From a virus: a DNA stretch of 29,274 nucleotides. The position numbers and the translations under genes are program-made. The stretch's first letter is position 1. Every line of letters begins with the position of its first letter. Positions 21,436-29,189 of this stretch are shown here, piece by piece. The stretch is taken from IMG/VR virus record IMGVR_UViG_3300048591_000639, positions 1 to 29,274 of that record; one strand, given 5' to 3'. The notes beneath the pieces are model-generated. The model was not told the DNA's origin. It worked only from the letters and a program-made list of their open reading frames with translations, and ran no database searches.

Positions 21436-22116
21436 TTACGCGCTCACCGGGGTTTTCAGGAAGATGTTGAGGTCGGCCAGACCGTCCTTGACGCTTGCCG
21501 CGGTGTGGCCGGCGCCGAAGGTCATCTCGTTCACGTTGAACTCGCCCATGACGTAGGCCAGCGTGGTCACGGTACCGCTGGTCGCGTCGGCATCCTCGGC
21601 GAGGATGGCGACCGGCGTCTGCGAGCCGTCGGTGGCAGCAGCCAGCGACTTGACGTAGTGGCCCGAGCCAGCGGCCGCGGTGACGGTGACGATGAACGCC
21701 TCGCCGGCAACCGGGTCGGTGCCAGCGTCGGTGATCGTCAGGGTCAGGCCACCACCGGTATACTCGGTGTTGCCCGTCGCCGTGCCGACGAACTCGCCGT
21801 CCGGATCGTAGTGGTTCCACTTCGAGGTGGTGGTCGCGCCACCGATGACGCACTCGAAGCGGTGCACACCGGTCTTGCTGCCGGCAGCGACCGTCGGGCT
21901 GGCCGTGATGGTAGCGGCAGCCGGGGCCGGGGTGCTGGCAGCGCCAGCAGCGCTGAGGGCGCCGATCGTGATCTTGCCCAGCAGCGTGCCGCGGGTCAGC
22001 GAGCCAGCGCCATTCTTCAGCGTGATCTCGTCAGCACGTACCGGGAAGTCGCCGGCAATGAGGAGGTCCGGGGAGTAGCTGCCCGCGGAACCGTTGAACG
22101 TCGGTTTGTAGTCCAT
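21436..22116 (-). CDS. Head decoration protein (lambda gpD-like with inserted domain), 226 aa
   Basis: Stabilises the expanded capsid. The N-terminal part (LLIAGDFPVRADEITLKNGA, LTRGTLLGKIT) and the C-terminal part (PVAILAEDADATSGTVTTLA, VMGEFNVNEMTFGAG) together match gpD. About 90 residues between them (roughly 60-150) form an inserted beta domain (GVHRFECVIGG, WNHYDPDGEFVGTA), so the protein is twice the lambda length. Insertions at this loop would be displayed on the capsid surface. It follows the protease/scaffold gene by 13 bases. Confidence 0.88.
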   Translation of the reverse strand: MDYKPTFNGSAGSYSPDLLIAGDFPVRADEITLKNGAGSLTRGTLLGKITIGALSAAGAASTPAPAAATITASPTVAAGSKTGVHRFECVIGGATTTSKWNHYDPDGEFVGTATGNTEYTGGGLTLTITDAGTDPVAGEAFIVTVTAAAGSGHYVKSLAAATDGSQTPVAILAEDADATSGTVTTLAYVMGEFNVNEMTFGAGHTAASVKDGLADLNIFLKTPVSA

Positions 22117-22129
22117 GGCTCTCTACCTC

Positions 22130-22540
22130 TCAGGCAATGCCAGCTTTTTTCGCGGCGGAGGCGATGAACGCCACCGGATCGCTCGGGGGCGCACCGTCGG
22201 CGTCGGCGCCGACCTGCGGATTCTTTTCGGTGGCCATGGCCTGGCTCAGCGGGTCGACCCTCGGCGCGGCGGCCTTGGGCGACTTCGCCAGCAGGGCGAT
22301 GGCCTGCTCGGGCGCGATGTCGCCTTCGAAGGCCAGGGCCTGCGCCAGCTCGCCGCGGCCTTCGGCCTCGGTGCTGGACAGGATCGCCTTGACGCGATCG
22401 CGCTCGGATTTCACGCCGTCGGCACGGCCTTCGGCGCGCAGCGCGGCTGCGACCTCCGGGTGCTTTTCGGCGACGGTGGCAGCGGTGATCTGTTCCGGCT
22501 GGCTGCCAGCGGCCGGCTGCTTGTCGTCTTTCGGGTCCAT
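22130..22540 (-). CDS. Nested scaffolding protein (Nu3-like), 136 aa
   Basis: An in-frame internal start at ATG 22540 (codon 295 of the protease gene) is preceded by GGAGGT with a 7-base spacing, one of the best ribosome binding sites of the window. The product begins MDPKDDKQPAAG and is Glu/Ala/Lys-rich and helical (AATVAEKHPEVAAALRAEG, GVKSERDRVKAIL), as scaffolds are. Lambda C and Nu3 have the same nested arrangement. The product would guide capsid assembly and be cleaved or expelled. Confidence 0.78.
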   Translation of the reverse strand: MDPKDDKQPAAGSQPEQITAATVAEKHPEVAAALRAEGRADGVKSERDRVKAILSSTEAEGRGELAQALAFEGDIAPEQAIALLAKSPKAAAPRVDPLSQAMATEKNPQVGADADGAPPSDPVAFIASAAKKAGIA

Positions 22541-23422
22541 GTCGGACACCTCCGGTTGTACGCCGCTGGCCGCGGCCCCACTTTTCACCGGGCCGGCGTA
22601 CCGCCCGGAAGTCAGCTCGGAGACGATGCCCTCGAACGACCCCACGCGGTCCGCCAACCCGGCGGCCACTGCGGCCTGGCCGACGAGGACGTCGCCCTGG
22701 CCGTAGTCCCTCAGCACCGTGTCGCGGTCCACGCCGCGGTACGTTGCCACCTTGTCCACGAAAACATCCGACAGCGAGTCGACCAGCGCCTGCATGCGCG
22801 CGAGACCTTCGTCGGTCCCGGGGTCGAGTCGCTTGTACGGCGACTGGCTGCTGACGATCTCGTACGTCTTTTCGCCGGCCTTCGCCTCTTTCTCCCGGGT
22901 GTCCCGGACGGTCATCACCGTGCCGATGGATCCCAGGATGGCGGTGTCAGCGATCACGACCTCGTCAGCGGCCGATGCCAGCCAGTATGCCGCACTTGCG
23001 CCCAGTCCGCCAACATAGGCCAGGATTGGCTTCTTCCCCCGGGCAGCCGCGATCTGGTCAGCGAACTCCGACACCCCGTTGGCCTCACCGCCAGGGGAAT
23101 CGATGTTGAGGATGATCGCCTCGACCCTGGGGTCGTCCACGGCCTTGGCGAAGTCGCGGGCCAGCAGGTCGTAGGACGTCGCCCCGCTCAGGGCCGTGAA
23201 CAGGTTCGCGTACCGGAACAGCGGGCCGGTGACGGGCAGGATGGCCACGCCGTCCCGGTACTCGACGTCGTAGGTGTTCTCCAGCGGCCGGCCAAGCTTC
23301 TGCGCCACGGCATCCGGCGACAGGTTCTGCCGCTCGGCGATGGTCATGATGGTGTCCATCATCTCCTGGGTGATGGCCCAGGGCTCGGACTTGATCTTGC
23401 CCAGGATGCGCAACAGGCTCAT
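22130..23422 (-). CDS. S49 head maturation protease (lambda gpC-like), 430 aa
   Basis: Processes head proteins during capsid maturation. The SppA/S49 catalytic domain covers residues 55-265: ILNIDSPGGEANGVSEFADQ, then GGLGASAAYWLAS with the nucleophile Ser143, and SPYKRLDPGTDEG with the likely general base Lys197. Residues 266-294 are a linker, and the C-terminal 136 residues form a scaffold domain that also has its own start (see the nested gene). The gene begins with an ATGA overlap on the HNH gene inserted between it and the portal. Confidence 0.9.
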   Translation of the reverse strand: MSLLRILGKIKSEPWAITQEMMDTIMTIAERQNLSPDAVAQKLGRPLENTYDVEYRDGVAILPVTGPLFRYANLFTALSGATSYDLLARDFAKAVDDPRVEAIILNIDSPGGEANGVSEFADQIAAARGKKPILAYVGGLGASAAYWLASAADEVVIADTAILGSIGTVMTVRDTREKEAKAGEKTYEIVSSQSPYKRLDPGTDEGLARMQALVDSLSDVFVDKVATYRGVDRDTVLRDYGQGDVLVGQAAVAAGLADRVGSFEGIVSELTSGRYAGPVKSGAAASGVQPEVSDMDPKDDKQPAAGSQPEQITAATVAEKHPEVAAALRAEGRADGVKSERDRVKAILSSTEAEGRGELAQALAFEGDIAPEQAIALLAKSPKAAAPRVDPLSQAMATEKNPQVGADADGAPPSDPVAFIASAAKKAGIA

Positions 23423-24078
23423 AGGGTAACCCCCGTGACGGTCGGTCCAGCGTCCACGCTGAACCGGTTGTTTTTGGATGCGTTCACGGAGCCCGGCAGG
23501 ATCTGCAGGTTGTGTTCGCAGTGGAGCCCGCAGACCAGTGGCGAGACGAGCGGAACAATGTGATCAACATGGTACGCGACACCCGTCTCAACGGAAATCA
23601 GGCCGGCCAGGTCGTAGTAGTCAGCGATCTTCTGCCGGTCGCGCCACTCTGGTGAGGCCCGGCGTACACGTGCCCGGCGCTCTGCCATGTACATTACCCG
23701 CAGGTGCGGATTCGCCTTGCTCCACTCCCTTGAATACGCGGTCCGCTTTTCGCGGTGCTTCCGGTACATCCGGTGTCGCTTCGCCGCTGCGGCATCCTTG
23801 TCCGCCGCATAGCGCTGGCGCTCAATGGCTCTGAGGCGCTCCCGATTCTCTCCCTGCCATTCGGAGTGGTACTCAGGGTTTTCCGTGCGCCACGCCTTGT
23901 TGTACTCCGATACCCGCTCACGATTATTCGCGGCCCACTGGCGCTTAGATTCGCGCCGGCAAGGGCGACAGTTGCTGTTCAGCCCGTCACGCATCCGCTT
24001 GTTAGAGCCGAACTCGGCTACTGGGCGCGTCACGCCGCACTTCGTGCAGCACTTTGTCTCAGCGGCCAGCGCGTTCAC
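23419..24078 (-). CDS. HNH endonuclease inserted between portal and protease genes, 219 aa
   Basis: The C-terminal region carries the HNH core: YHVDHIVPLVSPLVCGLHCE, HNLQILPGSVNASKNNRF. The N-terminal 45 residues have a CxxC...CxxC zinc-binding pair (C11/C14 and C37/C40), and a long Arg/Glu-rich helical region (about 45-140) links the two. Free-standing HNH genes of this form behave as homing endonucleases that spread between phage genomes. ATGA overlaps on both sides (24075-24078 and 23419-23422) fit it cleanly between portal and protease, a place that is empty in lambda. Cleavage target unknown. Confidence 0.87.
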   Translation of the reverse strand: MNALAAETKCCTKCGVTRPVAEFGSNKRMRDGLNSNCRPCRRESKRQWAANNRERVSEYNKAWRTENPEYHSEWQGENRERLRAIERQRYAADKDAAAAKRHRMYRKHREKRTAYSREWSKANPHLRVMYMAERRARVRRASPEWRDRQKIADYYDLAGLISVETGVAYHVDHIVPLVSPLVCGLHCEHNLQILPGSVNASKNNRFSVDAGPTVTGVTL

Positions 24079-25682
24079 GGCCGACTCCCGTTCTGCTGCT
24101 CTTCGTCGCCAAGTTCATCGTCTGCCTGGCCTCGGCGACCTCCGCCGGCCTGATCAGGCGAACCACCCTGAGCCGGGGGGATATGCACATCAGGCAGACC
24201 GAGAGAGCGCGCTGTTTCATTTTCGCGGGCACGCTGCTCAATGACTTCCTCCCAATCTTCACCCTGCTCGGCACTTTCGCGCTCCAGGGTGGAGATACCG
24301 GATTCAAGTCGCACCTTCGCGGCCTCTGCCTCACGGAGAGGATCGATCCAGCCGCGGCCCGGGCCGATCCACTTGCACCGGCAGTAGGCGGCGCGGTTCT
24401 CGTAGAAGCCCGGCGCCTCGACCTCGCCCTTGCTGATCGCCTCTTCCAGCCACAGCTCGTAGACCGGGTCGCACCAGTAGGTGGACAACCACTCGCGCAT
24501 GGACATGAAGTACCGCCAGGCCTCGAGCAGTGCGGCCCGCGCCGACGAGTAGTTCGTTTTCGAGAAGTCCCGCATCAGCAGCTCATACGGCATGTTGATG
24601 CCCGTGCCGATCGTGCGCAGCACGGCCTCGACGAACGAGGCGTATGCCGTGCTCGGACGGTTCGGCGTGAACGGCGACAGCTTGTCGCCCGGGTGCAGCG
24701 GGATGATTCCGGCGCCCTCGAGCTTCACGTCCCAGCCGTTGCGCGATTGACCGAACTGTGTGCTCTGCCAGTCGCCGTCGTTCTCGCCGAACATCTGCGC
24801 GATCTGCTCGCCGCTCAGCGGCGTCTCGATGAAGGCGGCGATCATGGAGTTCACCACGGACGTCTGCAGCTCGATCCGCTGGTAGTGATCCAGCATGCGG
24901 AACGAGCCCATGACCGAGGTCAGGATGCTGCGGCCGCGCGACTGGCCGGGGCGGAGTTTCTCGTACAGGTGCACGACCTTCCGGCGGCCGAACGACGTGC
25001 GGGCTTCCACGCGCTCGAACCCGTCACGCGGGCCGAACACGGTGCCGACCTCGCACGGGTGCGACTTCCGGATCCAGTACGCCAGCGGCTCGCCGAACGG
25101 GCTGATCTCGATGCCGCCGCGCATGGACGCGCCGTCGCGCTGGCCATCGGGCGTCGCCAGCCGCGCCGGGTCGACCGCCTGCAGGCAGGTGCGCCAGCGC
25201 GCGCCAGCGCGGTCCTTCTCGGTCAGCCAGAGCGCGAGCGCCAGGGCCTCGCCGCTGACGAACGTGGTGCGCAGCTGCATCGCGGTCATTCCGCCGAACG
25301 TCAGTTGCCGAGCCGCGTCGAATTCCGGCGTGTCGGCGAACGTGCGCCACCGGGCCTCGACGTTCTTTGCCCAGTCGTCTGCCCACTCTTTCGTGCGGCC
25401 GAGCGCGCGGTAGTCCGGCTTCGCAGCCAGGCGCAGACCGCTGCCGACGATGTTGTCAACGCCGGTGCGGATTCCGCCGGCAGCGATCGCGTTGTTGCGC
25501 TCCAGGTCATTGGCGCGCGCGGCGATAGTGTCGACCTCGTCGAGCAGCGCGGCGTCAGCACTTGCGTTCAGCGGCGCCCAGCGCGCGAACTCGCGCGCGC
25601 GACGCGACGCCGCGAAGTGCGCCGTGTCCTGTGCCCGGATCGGGTGACCGCTTGCGTCGACGATCTGCACGTGGCCGCTCAT
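24075..25682 (-). CDS. Portal protein (lambda gpB-like), 535 aa
   Basis: Forms the dodecameric ring through which DNA is packaged. Lambda-family features include AHFAASRRAREFARWAPLNA, the GIRTGVDNIVGSGLRLAAKP block, MQLRTTFVSGEALALALWLT, VHLYEKLRPGQSRGRSILTS, FSKTNYSSARAALLEAWRYF and YRCKW-like CKWIGPGRGWIDPLREAEA. The last 60 residues are Gln/Gly-rich and probably disordered. ATG 25682 overlaps the gpW-like stop by one base. The longer frame to 25739 runs inside gpW. Confidence 0.94.
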   Translation of the reverse strand: MSGHVQIVDASGHPIRAQDTAHFAASRRAREFARWAPLNASADAALLDEVDTIAARANDLERNNAIAAGGIRTGVDNIVGSGLRLAAKPDYRALGRTKEWADDWAKNVEARWRTFADTPEFDAARQLTFGGMTAMQLRTTFVSGEALALALWLTEKDRAGARWRTCLQAVDPARLATPDGQRDGASMRGGIEISPFGEPLAYWIRKSHPCEVGTVFGPRDGFERVEARTSFGRRKVVHLYEKLRPGQSRGRSILTSVMGSFRMLDHYQRIELQTSVVNSMIAAFIETPLSGEQIAQMFGENDGDWQSTQFGQSRNGWDVKLEGAGIIPLHPGDKLSPFTPNRPSTAYASFVEAVLRTIGTGINMPYELLMRDFSKTNYSSARAALLEAWRYFMSMREWLSTYWCDPVYELWLEEAISKGEVEAPGFYENRAAYCRCKWIGPGRGWIDPLREAEAAKVRLESGISTLERESAEQGEDWEEVIEQRARENETARSLGLPDVHIPPAQGGSPDQAGGGRRGQADDELGDEEQQNGSRP

Positions 25683-25927
25683 CAGAAGGTGAACCTCACG
25701 GGGCCGCGGGCTTTCGCCGTCGTGCTCGTCGCGCAGCACAGCGCGTACTGATCTTCCAGCTCGGCGATGTAGCTCTTCAGGTCGGCCTTGTTCGCCTGCG
25801 TGTACTCGACGCGCTTGCTCGGGCCGAAGGTGACGGACGCACGCGCCTTGCCCAGCACCAGCTGGTGGTAGGCGTCTTTGGCCTCAGCGATTTTTGTGGC
25901 AAGTTCGGTGCAGTCCGGGCAGCTCAT
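25682..25927 (-). CDS. Head-tail joining protein (lambda gpW-like), 81 aa
   Basis: A small protein between large terminase and portal, as in lambda. It carries IAEAKDAYHQLVLGKARASV, then FGPSKRVEYTQANKADLKSY and IAELEDQYALCCA, matching the alpha/beta gpW fold. Its stop overlaps the portal start and its start overlaps the terminase stop (ATGA). It would plug or extend the portal after packaging. Confidence 0.85.
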   Translation of the reverse strand: MSCPDCTELATKIAEAKDAYHQLVLGKARASVTFGPSKRVEYTQANKADLKSYIAELEDQYALCCATSTTAKARGPVRFTF

Positions 25928-27846
25928 AGATACGGGTCGTCCGCCTTCGTAATCTTCGGCCTCGTCACCACCACCGGCGCCGGCGTCGCCGGTTTCTCAG
26001 CCTGGCGCACGCTGACCGCCTGTTGCAGCTCGTCCCACTTCCTGTCCTGCCACCGGTCAATCCCCAGCAGGGCTGACGCGGCTCGGGCATACACCCTGCA
26101 GTCCAGCGGCTCGTTCCGGTCGTAGACCTTTTCCCACTGGTACCGCCGGAATCCCTTGACCAGCCTCGGCACCACCTCTTCGGCAGTGAGACCACGGAAG
26201 TATTCTTCCGGGTATTCAGGGAAGTGACAATAGCCGTGCGGCAAGTCTAGCCCAGATTCGCGGGTCGGTTTTTCTTGCTTCAACCACCCGTATATTTCCG
26301 TTTTTACTAGACTTGTCCCAATGGGCCACAGTTTTACACTGCCGATCTTCTTTTTCCCCGTCGGGTTGATCTCCACCGCTTTCGGCTGGCCGACCATCAG
26401 CCGGTAGCTCTCGCCGCGGCCGTCGACAGCCACCACCCTGTTCGCGGCCTTGCCGCGCACCCACTGGTAGACCGTGTGGGTGCGGAAGCCGGTGTCGATC
26501 GCCAGGATGCGCACCTGCAGGCGGCCGCCCAGCTCATGCTCGAACCACTCGTTCAGCAGGTCGTCGAGCTGGCGGAACGGACTGTTCGGCCCCTCATGGT
26601 CGGCGGTGTCGCCCTTGATGACGCGGTAGTCCACGGACCACGACTGCATGCGCCGGCCGAAGGCCACGACCTCGACCTCGATGCGATCCGCCTGCACGTC
26701 GACGCCGGCGAACAGCACGAGGCCGCCGCGCGGCACCCGCCCCATCCGGTACGTCTCGCGCCGGTCGTAGAGTTTCTTCCAGTCCGGTGCGTCGCCCTCG
26801 CCCTTGTAGGTGTCGCCCAGGACCGTGTTGATGAAGGTCTTTCGTTCCTCGACGTTTTTGTGGCTGTCGATCCACTCGCGCGCCAGCTTTTCCCACGTCG
26901 CGTTCGGCGACCACGAGTAGCCGGCCCAGATGTGGAACGAGGCGTGGCCCGGCTCGGCGTTCGGGTTCGTCGCCACCCAGCCGGCATCCGGGTTCCCGTC
27001 CAGCGCCTGGCGATCTGCCTCCTCGATCATCCACCGCTGCCACCGGTACTCGATGCCGGTGCCGCACCCGATGCAGTGGTAGAGCACCGTCTCTGGCCGG
27101 CCCTTTTCCCAGCGCAGGTTCTCCCACTTGAGCACCTGGAATGTCCGGCACTCAGGGCACGGCACGAAGTAGCGGCGCTGGTCGCCTTTCTCGAACAGAC
27201 GCTGGATGCGGCTCGTCGCGTCGAGCGTGGGCGTGCTGCCGGCGAGGATCTTCCGGTTCCAGAAATACTCGGTCCGCTTCACGCCCAGCTTGATCTGGTC
27301 GCCTTCCTCGCCGGCCGTCGGCGCGTAGCCGTCCACCTCGTCGAAGGCGATGAACCGGATCGAGACGCGGCGGAAGCCGCGCGGCGAGTCGGCGCCGACC
27401 ATGCGCAGCTGCCCGCCAGGGAAGGTTTTGTGCAGGATCGTGTTCCCGCTGTCGCGCCTGCCCGTCTCCGCCACCAGACCTTCCAGGCACGGCGTGTCGC
27501 GCAGCATTGGCGCGACCTCGTCCTTCGAGTAGCCCTCGGCGTCTCCGATCGTCGGATGCACGACCATTATCGGGCACGGGTCGTGGTGCATGTGGTAGCC
27601 CAGCGCGTGGTTGATGATTTTCGTCCAGCCCACGCGGGCCGACTTCATCACCGTCACCTTCTCGACGTGGCGGTCTGTGATCGCGTCCATGATCCCGCGC
27701 TGGTACGGGATGGTGCGCCAGCGCCCGACCTCTGCCGACGACTCCGCCGACAGCACGGCGTGGCGGTCTGCCCACTCCGACAGCCTCAGCCGAGGCGGCG
27801 GCATCCACGCGCCGCAGACCCGGCGCAGCAGTACGTCAGCTTCCAT
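25924..27846 (-). CDS. Terminase large subunit (GpA family), 640 aa
   Basis: ATP-driven motor and nuclease that packages DNA into the prohead. The N-terminal ATPase has a Walker A-like KSARVGWTK (68-76) and Walker B FIAFDEVDG (DEVD at 169-172). A zinc-ribbon-like pair, CPEC and CIGC, lies at about 235-268. The nuclease half has FAGVDVQADRIEVEVVAFGR and later AIDTGFRTHTVYQWV, containing the expected acidic residues. Length fits GpA. The start overlaps the small-terminase gene by 11 bases. GpA enzymes usually cut at cos sites. Confidence 0.95.
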   Translation of the reverse strand: MEADVLLRRVCGAWMPPPRLRLSEWADRHAVLSAESSAEVGRWRTIPYQRGIMDAITDRHVEKVTVMKSARVGWTKIINHALGYHMHHDPCPIMVVHPTIGDAEGYSKDEVAPMLRDTPCLEGLVAETGRRDSGNTILHKTFPGGQLRMVGADSPRGFRRVSIRFIAFDEVDGYAPTAGEEGDQIKLGVKRTEYFWNRKILAGSTPTLDATSRIQRLFEKGDQRRYFVPCPECRTFQVLKWENLRWEKGRPETVLYHCIGCGTGIEYRWQRWMIEEADRQALDGNPDAGWVATNPNAEPGHASFHIWAGYSWSPNATWEKLAREWIDSHKNVEERKTFINTVLGDTYKGEGDAPDWKKLYDRRETYRMGRVPRGGLVLFAGVDVQADRIEVEVVAFGRRMQSWSVDYRVIKGDTADHEGPNSPFRQLDDLLNEWFEHELGGRLQVRILAIDTGFRTHTVYQWVRGKAANRVVAVDGRGESYRLMVGQPKAVEINPTGKKKIGSVKLWPIGTSLVKTEIYGWLKQEKPTRESGLDLPHGYCHFPEYPEEYFRGLTAEEVVPRLVKGFRRYQWEKVYDRNEPLDCRVYARAASALLGIDRWQDRKWDELQQAVSVRQAEKPATPAPVVVTRPKITKADDPYL

Positions 27847-28444
27847 AGTTCGCGAGCTCGGTAAGGCACTCGTCGATCATCTCTTCGAGCAGTTCGATGT
27901 CGGAGACCGTCAGGTGCGGGAGCCGGCCCTTGGCCTTGGTGGGCACGCCGCGCACGCGCGTGACCGCAGACCGCAGCATGGTCACCAGCCTGGCCTCGAT
28001 GTCGGCGGCGTTGACCAGCTTCCCGATCCGCTCCTCGTACTCGATCTTGGCCATGCGGGCCTTGTAGGCCGCGGTCAGCGCGTTCGACGACGCCTGGGAC
28101 GGGATTTCCTTTCCGGCCTTGAGCGTGCCGGCGCCGGCAGGCTCGTCGGCCACCTCGCCTGCAGCGATCTCAGCCGGCGGCCGCTTCGGCTGGCCCTTGG
28201 CCACGCGCGCCCGGTTCTCGCTGAGCACGGCCTTGTCGCGCTGCATGGCATGGTTCGTGTTCCGGCCCAGGGCGCGGCGCGCCGCCTCCGGGTCAGTGAT
28301 GACCGGCCACTTCTTGCCGTTGCCTACCGTGCGCTCGCCCACGAACTCGGCGGGGATGCGTCCCTCCCGGATCGCCTTGCGCACGCCCTCGCCAGACAGG
28401 TCCACCCACCTGCCGAACTCGCGCAGCCCCATTGGCTCGGTCAT
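27836..28444 (-). CDS. Terminase small subunit (Nu1-like), 202 aa
   Basis: Recognises phage DNA for packaging. Residues 1-60 form a winged-helix domain with FGRWVDLSGEGVRKAIREGR and the wing GNGKKWPVITDP. A flexible Ala/Pro-rich region (about 75-115) follows, then a helical oligomerisation region starting at NALTAAYKARMAKIEYEERI. It is the first gene of the packaging block and overlaps the large subunit. The DNA site is expected just upstream of the terminase genes or within 29027-29274. Confidence 0.85.
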   Translation of the reverse strand: MTEPMGLREFGRWVDLSGEGVRKAIREGRIPAEFVGERTVGNGKKWPVITDPEAARRALGRNTNHAMQRDKAVLSENRARVAKGQPKRPPAEIAAGEVADEPAGAGTLKAGKEIPSQASSNALTAAYKARMAKIEYEERIGKLVNAADIEARLVTMLRSAVTRVRGVPTKAKGRLPHLTVSDIELLEEMIDECLTELANYGS

Positions 28445-28456
28445 GCACGGATGGTC

Positions 28457-29026
28457 TCAGGCAGCGGCATAGCGCCGCGTGTTGTCGTTCGCCGGCCTTG
28501 GGAACAGGTGTGTCCTGCACTTCGGTCCAACCCATCGCCCGTGCTCGATGCTGTGGCAAACCTCACAGAGGGTAAGACCATTCGATACTTCGGTAGCCAA
28601 CTCCTGATTGCTGGCATAGGGCTTGATGTGATGCGCGTGCAGGTGCTCTTTTGCCCCGCACCGCCGGCACTCCCATCCATCCCTGTCTTTCACTGCACGC
28701 TTCCAAGCGGCAAGCGCGCCGCTAAGGCGTGCACGATTGCGCTCTAGCGACTTTCCATCCTTCCACTGAGATGACCGTTCGCCTGACCTATACAGGCCGG
28801 AACACTTCTTTGAGCAGAACTTCTTTCCGTGCCCATCAGCGGTCCCAAACGTCACCCCGCACTGCAGGCAATCTGTGTGGGCGCGCGTCAGCCTGCATTC
28901 GGCGCTGCAGTATCGAGAGGTGGTCGCACGGTGGGCATGAGTCTCGTAATCCTTCCCGCACTTCGCGCAGGTCAGCGTCACACGGTTTCGCCGGCACAGA
29001 ACCGGTTTCCCCTTGATCGCTGGCAT
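28457..29026 (-). CDS. HNH endonuclease with zinc fingers next to the terminase, 189 aa
   Basis: The C-terminal domain is HNH: WECRRCGAKEHLHAHHIKPY, NGLTLCEVCHSIEHG, with His132/133, Asn149 and CxxC pairs at 120/123 and 154/157. Three further Cys pairs in the N-terminal part (20/23, 40/44, 53/56, plus 71/75) form zinc knuckles. HNH genes beside terminase are common in cos-packaging phages, where some stimulate terminase cutting; a homing nuclease is the alternative. ATG 29026 was chosen because upstream codons run through the palindromic control region. Confidence 0.85.
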   Translation of the reverse strand: MPAIKGKPVLCRRNRVTLTCAKCGKDYETHAHRATTSRYCSAECRLTRAHTDCLQCGVTFGTADGHGKKFCSKKCSGLYRSGERSSQWKDGKSLERNRARLSGALAAWKRAVKDRDGWECRRCGAKEHLHAHHIKPYASNQELATEVSNGLTLCEVCHSIEHGRWVGPKCRTHLFPRPANDNTRRYAAA

Positions 29027-29049
29027 TGCGGTCGCCCCCTGCAGTCGGT

Positions 29050-29085
29050 CGGTTGTCAACGTCGATTCTAGGCGGTTGACAACCG
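29050..29085 (-). promoter_or_regulatory. Palindromic operator around a candidate late promoter
   Basis: CGGTTGTCAAC (29050-29060) and GTTGACAACCG (29075-29085) are an exact 11-bp inverted repeat with a 14-base centre. The centre carries the - strand hexamer TAGAAT (29070-29065), with TTCCCA (29094-29089) at 18 bases, so the repeat arms flank the -10 of a promoter for the packaging/head genes. CTAGAATC is shared with the tail promoter at 15893-15898. Confidence 0.55.
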
Positions 29086-29173
29086 GCATGGGAAGCCGGG
29101 TCCGCAACCTTCGCGCGATTGCACGCGCACGCACTCCCGGTCACGGCGAGCCACGGCCGTACACGCGCCGGTT

Positions 29174-29189
29174 GTTCCACGTGAAACGG
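29174..29189. promoter_or_regulatory. ParB parS-like site
   Basis: TGTTCCACGTGAAACG matches the bacterial parS consensus TGTTNCACGTGAAACA at 15 of 16 positions, the last base being the only difference. It lies about 150 bases upstream of the HNH/terminase genes in a non-coding region. No ParA or ParB gene is in the window, so it would be read by a host ParB or by a phage ParB outside it. Confidence 0.7.

Noticed and set aside
29054-29081. TTGACA hexamers in the inverted repeat as -35 boxes
   Set aside because: Neither the + nor the - strand copy has a -10-like sequence 16-18 bases downstream; they are better read as operator arms.
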